NCBI GenBank assembly: GCA_005880075.1
Contig: VBJT01000119.1
Location: 42,624-65,259 of the forward strand
Direction: 5' to 3'
Origin: Chloroflexota bacterium
GTDB lineage: Bacteria > Chloroflexota > Dehalococcoidia > SM23-28-2 > RBG-16-64-32
Length of the DNA: 22,636 bases
Each line of letters begins with the position of its first letter. Positions within the stretch are counted from its first letter, which is position 1. Position numbers and translations under genes: made by a program. Below, piece by piece: positions 7,027-14,407 of the stretch. The notes below the pieces were generated by a model, which saw only the letters and a program-made list of their open reading frames with translations, had not been told where the DNA came from and searched no databases.

Positions 7027-7989
7027 GTGAGCGAAGGCCAGGGTCCCGGCCGGCTCTATCCGGCCGAATGGCAGCGTGGTCCACGCTATAGCGGCGCCTA
7101 CAGCTTCGCGCGCTGTCCCGTTACACGGGATCTGTCGCTGGCCGATGCTGCCGTGATCGGCGTCCCAATGGACATGGCGGTGCTTTATCGCAGCGGCGCT
7201 CGCTTCGGCCCGCGTGCTATCCGCGACGCATCGGGACAGCTTCGCCCCCATCACTGGGAGGAAGATAAGCTTGAGCCACCCTTCGATACCCTCCGCGTCA
7301 TCGATTACGGTGATTTGGATGTCTTTCCCGGTTACATCGAGCAGACGGTTGCTCACCTCCAGTCCGAGCTTGCCCGCATCTTCGATGCTGGAGTCTTCCC
7401 CATCGTCTTGGGTGGCGACCACTCGACAACCCTTCCGGTGCTACGCGCCTGCGCCGCCAAGCACGGGCAGCTGTCGCTAGTCCACTTCGACGCGCACCCC
7501 GACTTCTGGCCGGCGGCGGACGCTAGCAGGCCCGTTCACCACGGCACTGTCTTTCGCATCGCCTTAGAGGAAGGCCTGATCGACCCTTCGACCTCCGTCC
7601 AGGTGGGCATTCGCGGCTCTATCTCAGCCGGCATTCTCCACGAGGTCCGAGCGGCTGGCTTCAATGTCATCGCTTGCGACGAGTTCGCCCAGCAAGGGGT
7701 CGCGCCGACATCACAGAGGATCCAAAGTGTGGTGCGCCACCCGGTTTATCTGTCTCTCGACATCGATTGTGTCGATCCGGCTTTCGCGCCCGGCACCGGC
7801 ACGCCCGAAGTAGCTGGCATAACGAGTCGCGAGATAATCGAACTGGTTCGCGCCCTTCGCGGTACGAGCCTGGTTGCTTTTGATATCGTAGAGGTTGCAC
7901 CCGCTTACGACTCTGCTGAGATCACGGCGCTTCTCGCCGCCAATCTCGTCTATGAGTTCCTCCTACTCCTCGCTCACCGGGGGCCATAA
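7027..7989 (+). CDS. speB: Ureohydrolase, agmatinase-like (SpeB/arginase family)
   Basis: A 320-residue binuclear-manganese hydrolase that would release urea from agmatine or a related guanidino compound in the cytoplasm. All family metal-binding motifs are present: GGDHS with H132, DAHPD with D155, H157 and D159, and SLDIDCVDP with D245 and D247, followed by APGTGTPE. The conserved HHGTVFR segment (171-177) also fits agmatinases. The start is GTG 7027, and the N-terminal YPAEWQRGPRYSGAYSFAR helix resembles agmatinase N-termini. Arginase, guanidinobutyrase or formimidoylglutamase activity cannot be excluded, so speB is provisional. It lies 33 bp after the TPR gene and converges on the amino-acid dehydrogenase; both touch nitrogen metabolism, though a shared pathway is only an inference. 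Confidence 0.9.
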   Translation: MSEGQGPGRLYPAEWQRGPRYSGAYSFARCPVTRDLSLADAAVIGVPMDMAVLYRSGARFGPRAIRDASGQLRPHHWEEDKLEPPFDTLRVIDYGDLDVFPGYIEQTVAHLQSELARIFDAGVFPIVLGGDHSTTLPVLRACAAKHGQLSLVHFDAHPDFWPAADASRPVHHGTVFRIALEEGLIDPSTSVQVGIRGSISAGILHEVRAAGFNVIACDEFAQQGVAPTSQRIQSVVRHPVYLSLDIDCVDPAFAPGTGTPEVAGITSREIIELVRALRGTSLVAFDIVEVAPAYDSAEITALLAANLVYEFLLLLAHRGP

Positions 7990-8025
7990 ATTCGTAACAC
8001 CGCCGAACGCTCACCACCCGACACT

Positions 8026-8053
8026 TAACACCTGAGGTCTAACACCTAACGTC
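8026..8053. repeat. Two-copy 14-bp tandem repeat
   Basis: TAACACCTGAGGTC (8026-8039) is followed directly by TAACACCTAACGTC (8040-8053), with 12 of 14 bases the same. It begins 37 bp after the ureohydrolase stop. Confidence 0.75.
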
Positions 8054-8093
8054 TACAACTACAGATCTCGTTGTGGTCACTTTCCTGTTAGGT
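8044..8093. repeat. Nested inverted repeat (possible stem-loop)
   Basis: ACCTAAC (8044-8050) pairs with GTTAGGT (8087-8093), and inside it ACAAC (8055-8059) pairs with GTTGT (8070-8074). This could form a two-step stem-loop downstream of the ureohydrolase. There is no T tract, so intrinsic termination is doubtful. Confidence 0.55.
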
Positions 8094-8230
8094 TTCACGG
8101 TCGCCTGGGCGACTCTGATTGCGGGAAGATCCTACATGTTATTAACCGAGACCCGCCTACCCGAATCTTCTACGAAGACGAAGATGCGCAATGTAGCATT
8201 ACGCCGGATTTCTAAGCCCGATGCCGAGAC

Positions 8231-8346
8231 CAGGAACGACCAAACAGAATCGATCAACCAAGATCGCTGGGCCAACATGAAACGCGGCTAACGAAGTCTT
8301 CAGGAACGGCCAACAAACCACGCCCGAAACCAGCGGATCAACCAAG
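8231..8346. repeat. Paired short direct repeats
   Basis: CAGGAACGrCCAA occurs at 8231-8243 and 8301-8313, and GATCAACCAAG at 8252-8262 and 8336-8346. The same order in both halves suggests a degenerate duplication of a unit of about 70-85 bp. Confidence 0.6.
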
Positions 8347-8355
8347 TGATTCCCT

Positions 8356-8376
8356 GGCTCTTGGCTCCTCGCTCCT
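8356..8376. repeat. Three-copy heptamer repeat at the dehydrogenase stop
   Basis: GGCTCTT, GGCTCCT and CGCTCCT follow one another at 8356-8362, 8363-8369 and 8370-8376. The last unit runs into the TAG stop (8377-8375) of the minus-strand dehydrogenase gene. Confidence 0.6.
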
Positions 8377-9643
8377 AAGGGTATATGCCGCGGATGCGCG
8401 TTGCTTCGACGACCCGGTTCACGCCGAGTAACATGGCCGCCTCGCGAAGGCTCACGCCGCGCTGCTCCCCCATGGCGATGACATCACGGAAGCCGCGTGT
8501 GATCACGCGATGCAGCCGGTCGTTTACCTCCGATTCTTCCCAGAAATAGAACTGGAGATCCTGCACCCATTCGAAGTACGAGACGACAACTCCACCCGCG
8601 TTCGCCAGAATATCCGGGATGACGATAATGCCCTTCTCCGCCAGGACCGCGTCCGCTTCTGGCGTCGTCGGGCCGTTCGCCCCCTCGACGATATAGCGGG
8701 CACGCACAGCATCAGCATTGCGTTCGTGGATCTGGCCCTCGAGAGCAGCCGGAACCAGGAAGTCGACCGGAAGCGCGATCAGCTCGTCGTTCGTGATGTG
8801 GTCACCGCCCGGCGCCTCCGACAACGGTGACCGGTCCCGGCTGCACGGCAGGAGAGCATCGATATCGAGGCCCTGCTCGTTATAGATCCCGCCTCCCGAA
8901 TCGCTCACGGCCACCACCTTCGCTCCGAATTTCTGTAGAAGCTGTGCGGCCACCGCGCCTACGCTGCCGAAGCCCTGCACCGCGACACTGGCGCCCTGGA
9001 GCGACACGCTGAAGTGGCGCGCGGTCTCCTGGACGATGTACAGCAGGCCGCGGCCCGTCGCCTCAGCCCGGCCGAGAGTACCGCCAGCGCTGACCGGCTT
9101 TCCGGTCACGACGCCCGCCTCGGTATAACCCCGGTGCATGCTGATTGTGTCCATGATCCAGGCCATGACCTGGGCGTCCGTTCCCATATCGGGCGCCGGG
9201 ATATCCTCGTTGGGGCCAATGACGATGCTGATCTCCGTAGCGTAACGGCGTGTGAGGTTCTCCAGCTCGCGTGCTGAGAGCTGTTTGGGGTTGACGATCA
9301 CTCCACCCTTCGCACCCCCGTAGGGAATGTTCACCACGGCGCTCTTCCATGTCATCCACATCGCGAGGGCGCGTACTTCATCGAGCGAGACGTTTGCGTT
9401 ATAACGCAGTCCTCCCTTTGCCGGACCGCGTGCGAGGTTGTGCTGGACCCGGTAGCCACTGAACTCTCCGATTGTCCCGTTGTCCATGCGTACCGGGAAA
9501 TGGACGGCAAGCTCTCGCTTGCAGTGGCGGAGGACCATGCGCATGCCGTCGTCCAGCCCCAGGCGGTCGGCGGCTGCATCAAACTGGGCGAGCGCCGTCT
9601 GGAGCGCGTTAGAGGCAGGTTCAGCCTGAGTCTTGAGGACCAT
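8375..9643 (-). CDS. gdhA: Glu/Leu/Phe/Val dehydrogenase (probable glutamate dehydrogenase)
   Basis: A 422-residue NAD(P)-dependent amino-acid dehydrogenase of the hexameric glutamate dehydrogenase family, linking 2-oxoglutarate plus ammonia with glutamate in the cytoplasm. Visible motifs are GPAKGGLRY with K76, PYGGAKGGV with catalytic Lys K112, PAPDMGTD with catalytic Asp D152, and the Rossmann stretch VQGFGSVGAVAA (223-234). The conserved GANGPTTPEAD and NAGGVVVSYFEW segments follow. Length is normal for the family. Start ATG 9643 has GGAGAG 11 bases upstream. Glutamate is the likeliest substrate, but leucine/valine dehydrogenase cannot be fully ruled out. It has its own candidate promoter and lies downstream of rpoC on the same strand across a 306-bp gap. 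Confidence 0.93.
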   Translation of the reverse strand: MVLKTQAEPASNALQTALAQFDAAADRLGLDDGMRMVLRHCKRELAVHFPVRMDNGTIGEFSGYRVQHNLARGPAKGGLRYNANVSLDEVRALAMWMTWKSAVVNIPYGGAKGGVIVNPKQLSARELENLTRRYATEISIVIGPNEDIPAPDMGTDAQVMAWIMDTISMHRGYTEAGVVTGKPVSAGGTLGRAEATGRGLLYIVQETARHFSVSLQGASVAVQGFGSVGAVAAQLLQKFGAKVVAVSDSGGGIYNEQGLDIDALLPCSRDRSPLSEAPGGDHITNDELIALPVDFLVPAALEGQIHERNADAVRARYIVEGANGPTTPEADAVLAEKGIIVIPDILANAGGVVVSYFEWVQDLQFYFWEESEVNDRLHRVITRGFRDVIAMGEQRGVSLREAAMLLGVNRVVEATRIRGIYP

Positions 9644-9949
9644 GCGTAGCGTCGCTCTCCATTATAGGGGAGAGGTTGCGGCTGGCTTTGACCTAGCCCG
9701 CCAACGGCCGATGAGATTCGATTCGGTTCCTCCTGGCACCAAGCGTACCTACTAAGGGCGGGCCCTCGTCACTTCATCCGAACCGTTTGTTATATTGGTG
9801 CGGGCTACGTAGGGAGAGGTTGGCCCCGAGGCAGGCCGCGGAGGATTGGGGCTGAGATTCCCTTCGTTCCGCGCCAGCCACTTCGCGCACACTCAGAACA
9901 GGCTCTCGCCACTCCACCGACTCCGCTCGCGGCGGTTGACTTAGAGGAG
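9644..9949. other. Non-coding gap between rpoC and the dehydrogenase gene
   Basis: These 306 bases hold no supported gene. They contain the dehydrogenase -10 box inside an inverted repeat (9655-9674) and a direct repeat GGGAGAGGTTG (9668-9678 and 9812-9822). No convincing intrinsic terminator for rpoC was found. Confidence 0.55.
9655..9674 (-). promoter_or_regulatory. TATAAT -10 box within an inverted repeat, upstream of the dehydrogenase gene
   Basis: On the minus strand a perfect TATAAT (9666-9661) is framed by CTCTCC (9655-9660) and GGAGAG (9669-9674). The expected start near 9654 would leave a leader of only about 11 bases. The GGAGAG that looks like a ribosome site (9660-9655) would then lie upstream of the transcript start. 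No good -35 is seen, so an activator or a repressor bound at the inverted repeat is possible. Confidence 0.45.
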
Positions 9950-12900
9950 CTACTCTTCGGTGGGCTGCGACTGCGGTTCGGCGCCGTTGGCGCCAGCGCC
10001 GATGTCGCCTGTCTCCTCAGCCTTCGCCGGCGGGGACTCCTCGAGGAAATCCACTTCCTGTGTCGCGCCGTTCCCGACGATGGCCGCATCTTCTCCGGCG
10101 AGTGCGTCGAGACCGTCGTCAAAGTCCTCGTCCTCGAAGTCTTCGTCCTCAAATTCCGGTTCCAACTCGTCGCCCTCGTCGCGGAAACCCGGTGGCAATA
10201 CCATCTCCGTAACCCTTGGCGGCTGCTCGACGGTAATCTGGGCTCGTGCAGGGATTAGCTTGCCGATGATGACGTTCTCCTTGAGCCCGAGTAGCTTGTC
10301 CACCTGGCCTTGGATTGCCGCCTCAGTCAGCACACGCGTGGTCTCCTGGAAGGAGGCCGCGGCAAGGAAGCTCTCGGTGTTCAAGGACGCCTTGGTGACA
10401 CCCAGCAGGACAGGCTGGGCCGTCGCCGGCTCTCCACCCTCGGCGAGAACGCGGGCGTTTTCGCTCTCAAAACGAAAGCGGTCAACAAGCTCGCCCGGCA
10501 GCAGATTGGAGTCGCCGGGAGAGTCAACACGGACGCGGCGGAGCATCTGACGCACGATGACCTCGATATGCTTGTCATTTATCGACACACCCTGATTCCG
10601 GTAGACCTTCTGCACTTCCTCCACGAGGTAGATCTGGACTGCCTCAGGCCCCTGAATCCGGAGGATGTCTTGCGGGTTAAGCGGCCCCTCAGTCAGCGGC
10701 TGTCCGGCGTGGATGTAGTCGCCGTTTTGCACCCGGAGACGAGACGCGGCCGGAATAACGTAGTCGCGCTGCTCGCGCTCCTCGTAGAGAATTACGATGC
10801 GGCCCTTTTCGATGGACACCTGTCCGGACGTCCGCGCGATAATTTCGCTGGGTGCAAGCGCCTGCTCCTCAGCACTGGCCTTTTTCGCACGCTTAGCGGG
10901 CGCGGCGAGGACCGTCCCGGGAACCACATCCTGCCCGTTCTCCACGAGCGCCTTGATGCCCTTCGCAAGAGGATACTCGTCACGATAGACCTCCGCACTC
11001 GTGATCTTCATGCGGCGCGTATCGCCGTCCCTGCTGATTTCGACAATGCCGTCGATCTCGGCGATTTGGGCGGCGCCCTTTGGCACGCGCGCCTCGAACA
11101 ACTCCTCAACCCTCGGAAGACCGGAAGTAATGTCGAGTCCGGCGACGCCCCCGGTGTGGAACGTACGCATGGTAAGCTGCGTGCCCGGCTCACCGATACT
11201 TTGGGCAGCGATGATGCCTACTGCCTCTCCGTCCGCGACGAACGTTCCCCGCGAGAGGTCACGTCCGTAGCAGAGAGCGCAAATGCCACGACGCGTTTGA
11301 CATGTTAGGGCCGAGCGCACGTAGACCTTATCGATACCGGCTGCGATCACGCGCCGGGCGATCTCTTCCGTTACTTCGTTCCCGCGCTCGGCGATGATTT
11401 CGCCGGTCTTCGGGTCGGCGATATCGGCCGCCGACCAGCGTCCGACAATCCGTTCGCTGAGCGACTCGAAGAGGCCTTTTTCTGAGCCCTCATCGATCCA
11501 GATGCCGGCAGTCGTTCCGCAGTCCTCCTCGACGATGATCACGTCCTGGGAGACGTCAATTAGTCTGCGTGTGAGGTAGCCGCTATCTGCCGTCCTGAGG
11601 GCGGTATCGGCGAGGCCTTTGCGAGCGCCGTGAGTGGAGATGAAGTATTCGAGCACCGATAGGCCCTCACGGAAGGAGGAGCGGATCGGCAACTCGATAA
11701 TGCGGCCGGCCGGGTCGCTCATGAGGCCTCGCATGCCGGCCATCTGCGAGATCTGGCTGATATTACCCTTGGCGCCGCTGACGGCCATGATATAGACACC
11801 GCCGTATTCTTCAAGGCGCTTCTGAATAACTTCCTGAACCTTATCGGTGGTTTCCCGCCAGATCGCGACTGCCTGCTCATAGCGCTCCTCGTCCGTGATC
11901 AGGCCGATCTCGTACTGCTCGTCGATCTCGGCGATCCGTTGATCAGCCTCGGCCAGCAACTGCTCCTTCTCCTCGGGCAGACGGAGGTCGTTCATCGCGA
12001 TGGAGATGCCAGAACGGGTTGCGTATTCGAACCCGATGTTCTTCATGCGGTCTACCATCTCGGCCGTGCGGACGTTATCGAGCTTGTGGCTGCACTCGCT
12101 AGCTAGTTCCTTGATCGCCTTTTTATCCATGAGGTGATTGCGGAATTCCAGCTCCTCAGGCAGTACCTCGTTGAAGATGATGCGTCCCACCGTTGTCCTG
12201 ATTCGCTTCCCGCTCTCTTTGTTGACTCTGACCTCGATTGGGCTGCGAAGGTCGGTGTGGCCCATTTCGTAAGCCACCTTCGCTTCGTCGAAGTTGTGGA
12301 AGAGAGGCAGCTTCTTGGAATCCTTGCCGGCATTCCGCTTCTCTTCCGTGAGGTAATAGCAGCCCAAAACAATATCAAGCGTAGGTGCCACTACCGGCTC
12401 TCCGCTGGACGGGTAAAGGAGGTTCTGGCTGGAAAGCATTATCTGGCGTGCTTCCGCAACCGCCGCACGAGACAAGGGCACATGAACAGCCATCTGGTCG
12501 CCATCGAAGTCGGCGTTGAAAGCGGTGCAGACGAGAGGATGGATCTGGATAGCGCTTCCGTCGATTAGGACGGGTTCGAACGCCTGGATACCCAGGCGGT
12601 GGAGGGTAGGAGCGCGGTTGAGCAGAACAGGACGCTGCTTGATTATGTCGTCGAGGATGTCCCAGACTTCGGGGCGCGCTCGTTCCACGATGCGTTTGGC
12701 GGACTTAATGTTGTGAGCGAGCCCCCGCGCGACCAGTCCATGCATTACGAACGGCTTGAACAGCTCTAGGGCCATGCGCTTGGGCAGGCCACACTGGTGC
12801 AGCTTCAGCTCTGGACCTACGACAATGACCGAGCGCCCGGAGTAATCAACGCGCTTGCCGAGCAGGTTTTGGCGAAAGCGGCCCTGCTTGCCCTTGAGCA

Positions 12901-14407
12901 TGTCCGATAGCGACTTGAGCTTATGGTTGCCCGCCGTTGAGACGGCGCGCCCACGACGGCCGTTATCGATCAGGCTATCGACCGCCTCCTGAAGCATCCG
13001 CTTTTCGTTGCGGATGATGATCTCCGGAGCGCCAAGCTCGAGAAGCCGCTTGAGCCGGTTGTTGCGGTTGATGACGCGGCGGTAAAGATCGTTGAGGTCA
13101 CTTGTGGCGAAGCGGCCGCCGTCCAGCTGGACCATCGGGCGCAGGTCAGGAGGCAGGACCGGGAGAATACCGAGCACCATCCAGGCGGGCCGGTTGCCGC
13201 TCTTGCGCAGGGCTTCGACGACGCGAAGGCGCTTAGTCGCTTTCTTGCGGCGCTGCCCGCTGAAGTTTTGTATTTCTGAGCGCAACTTCAGCGCGAGCCG
13301 GTCGAGGTCCACGCGGTCGAGTATCTCGAGGACCGCCTCGGCGCCCATGCCCGCGCTGACTACTCCCGGGTATTTCTCGGTGAGATCGCGCAAGTTCTGT
13401 TCGGGCAGGAACGTGCACTGGTCATCCGGGATGGGGTCTTTGAGGTCTTCCAGCTCTTCGATCTGCAGCTCGTACTGCTCCCGGATGCTCGCGCGCGCTT
13501 CGTCTCTCTTCTTGCGGTGCGGCGCCATCTCCGCCATCGCGTTCTCGCGCAGGCGCGCCAGCTCACCTTCGAGCTCAGCCTCGGCCGCCTTGCGCTTCCC
13601 CGCTCGGCCGGCTTCAAGCGATTGCGCGCGCTTCTCCACTTCCTTCTGAAGTCGCTTGAGCGCATCCTTCGGCAGAGGTTCGCCCCGCGAGGCGAGAACA
13701 AAGTTATCGTCGAGCGCCACCTTCTTGGTAGCGTTCTTCTCCCCGATCTTCTCAATATCCGCCTCGAGAGCTGAGCACTTCTCACGGAGTGCCGCGATCT
13801 GAACGTCGACCTCGGCATCCGCCCTGGCCAGTCGGTCCCCCCGCGTCTCTTCCAGCGTGGTGATCGCCTCGGCCGTAGACGCTTCGATCTCACTGATGCG
13901 TGCCACCTGCTCGGACTCGCTCTCGTCAACGGCTTCGTCCATTTCGGCGCGTAGAGCGTCGATCGCCGCGCGCCGCACTTCGTCATTCACGGAAGTGACG
14001 ATGAACTGCGCGAAGTAGAGCACGCGCTCGAGGCTGCGCGGCGAGATGTCGAGCAGCAGGCCGATGCGACTGGGCGTACCTTTAACGAACCAGATGTGGG
14101 CGACCGGCGAGGCGAGTTCGATGTGACCCATGCGCTCGCGCCGGACTTTCGAGCGCGTCACTTCGACGCCGCACTTGTCGCAGACGATACCCTTATAGCG
14201 TACACGCTTGTACTTGCCGCAGTAGCACTCGAAGTCCTTCGTCGGGCCGAAGATCTTTTCGCAGAACAGGCCGTCCTTCTCAGGTTTCAGCGTGCGATAG
14301 TTGATTGTCTCCGGCTTGGTGACCTCGCCGTAGGACCAAGATCGCACCTGTTCCGGGGAGGCGAGGGATATGCGAATCGCGTTGAAGTCGTTAACTTCCA
14401 GAGCCAA
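9950..14407 (-). CDS. rpoC: DNA-directed RNA polymerase subunit beta'
   Basis: The 1485-residue beta' subunit, forming the polymerase clamp and catalytic centre. The N-terminal zinc site is C61, C63, C76 and C79. The catalytic NADFDGDQ motif places the Mg-binding aspartates at D633, D635 and D637. The bridge-helix region (ISQMAGMRGLMSDPAG) and trigger-loop region (TMRTFHTGGVAG) are intact, and the second zinc site (CQTRRGICALC with an earlier Cys in VEEDCGTTAG) is present. Residues about 142-325 are a charged Glu/Lys/Arg/Ala-rich stretch that looks like a coiled coil, between the zinc domain and GMGAEAVLE. The last 80 residues are acidic and low in complexity. The TTG start at 14407 is supported by GGGGAGG 6 bases upstream and overlaps rpoB by 17 bp. 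Confidence 0.98.
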   Translation of the reverse strand: MALEVNDFNAIRISLASPEQVRSWSYGEVTKPETINYRTLKPEKDGLFCEKIFGPTKDFECYCGKYKRVRYKGIVCDKCGVEVTRSKVRRERMGHIELASPVAHIWFVKGTPSRIGLLLDISPRSLERVLYFAQFIVTSVNDEVRRAAIDALRAEMDEAVDESESEQVARISEIEASTAEAITTLEETRGDRLARADAEVDVQIAALREKCSALEADIEKIGEKNATKKVALDDNFVLASRGEPLPKDALKRLQKEVEKRAQSLEAGRAGKRKAAEAELEGELARLRENAMAEMAPHRKKRDEARASIREQYELQIEELEDLKDPIPDDQCTFLPEQNLRDLTEKYPGVVSAGMGAEAVLEILDRVDLDRLALKLRSEIQNFSGQRRKKATKRLRVVEALRKSGNRPAWMVLGILPVLPPDLRPMVQLDGGRFATSDLNDLYRRVINRNNRLKRLLELGAPEIIIRNEKRMLQEAVDSLIDNGRRGRAVSTAGNHKLKSLSDMLKGKQGRFRQNLLGKRVDYSGRSVIVVGPELKLHQCGLPKRMALELFKPFVMHGLVARGLAHNIKSAKRIVERARPEVWDILDDIIKQRPVLLNRAPTLHRLGIQAFEPVLIDGSAIQIHPLVCTAFNADFDGDQMAVHVPLSRAAVAEARQIMLSSQNLLYPSSGEPVVAPTLDIVLGCYYLTEEKRNAGKDSKKLPLFHNFDEAKVAYEMGHTDLRSPIEVRVNKESGKRIRTTVGRIIFNEVLPEELEFRNHLMDKKAIKELASECSHKLDNVRTAEMVDRMKNIGFEYATRSGISIAMNDLRLPEEKEQLLAEADQRIAEIDEQYEIGLITDEERYEQAVAIWRETTDKVQEVIQKRLEEYGGVYIMAVSGAKGNISQISQMAGMRGLMSDPAGRIIELPIRSSFREGLSVLEYFISTHGARKGLADTALRTADSGYLTRRLIDVSQDVIIVEEDCGTTAGIWIDEGSEKGLFESLSERIVGRWSAADIADPKTGEIIAERGNEVTEEIARRVIAAGIDKVYVRSALTCQTRRGICALCYGRDLSRGTFVADGEAVGIIAAQSIGEPGTQLTMRTFHTGGVAGLDITSGLPRVEELFEARVPKGAAQIAEIDGIVEISRDGDTRRMKITSAEVYRDEYPLAKGIKALVENGQDVVPGTVLAAPAKRAKKASAEEQALAPSEIIARTSGQVSIEKGRIVILYEEREQRDYVIPAASRLRVQNGDYIHAGQPLTEGPLNPQDILRIQGPEAVQIYLVEEVQKVYRNQGVSINDKHIEVIVRQMLRRVRVDSPGDSNLLPGELVDRFRFESENARVLAEGGEPATAQPVLLGVTKASLNTESFLAAASFQETTRVLTEAAIQGQVDKLLGLKENVIIGKLIPARAQITVEQPPRVTEMVLPPGFRDEGDELEPEFEDEDFEDEDFDDGLDALAGEDAAIVGNGATQEVDFLEESPPAKAEETGDIGAGANGAEPQSQPTEE

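Larger units (their letters stand above)
7990..8374. other. Repeat-rich non-coding gap between convergent genes
   Basis: No supported gene lies in these 385 bases. They hold a 14-bp tandem repeat (8026-8053), a nested inverted repeat (8044-8093), two pairs of short direct repeats (8231-8346), and a heptamer repeat running into the dehydrogenase stop (8356-8376). No clear GC stem followed by a T run was found for either converging gene. Confidence 0.6.

Noticed and set aside
8073..8291. 72-residue reading frame with a hydrophobic start in the convergent gap
   Set aside because: It starts with GTG, has no ribosome site, overlaps the inverted repeat and the direct repeats, and its sequence after the first 20 residues looks like random translated DNA.
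9831..9949. Intrinsic terminator after rpoC
   Set aside because: Short GC stems such as CCGC/GCGG exist, but none is followed by a T run on the minus strand.
10310..11308. 332-residue frame opposite rpoC
   Set aside because: Antisense shadow of a conserved rpoC region in GC-rich DNA, with no ribosome site or recognisable domain.
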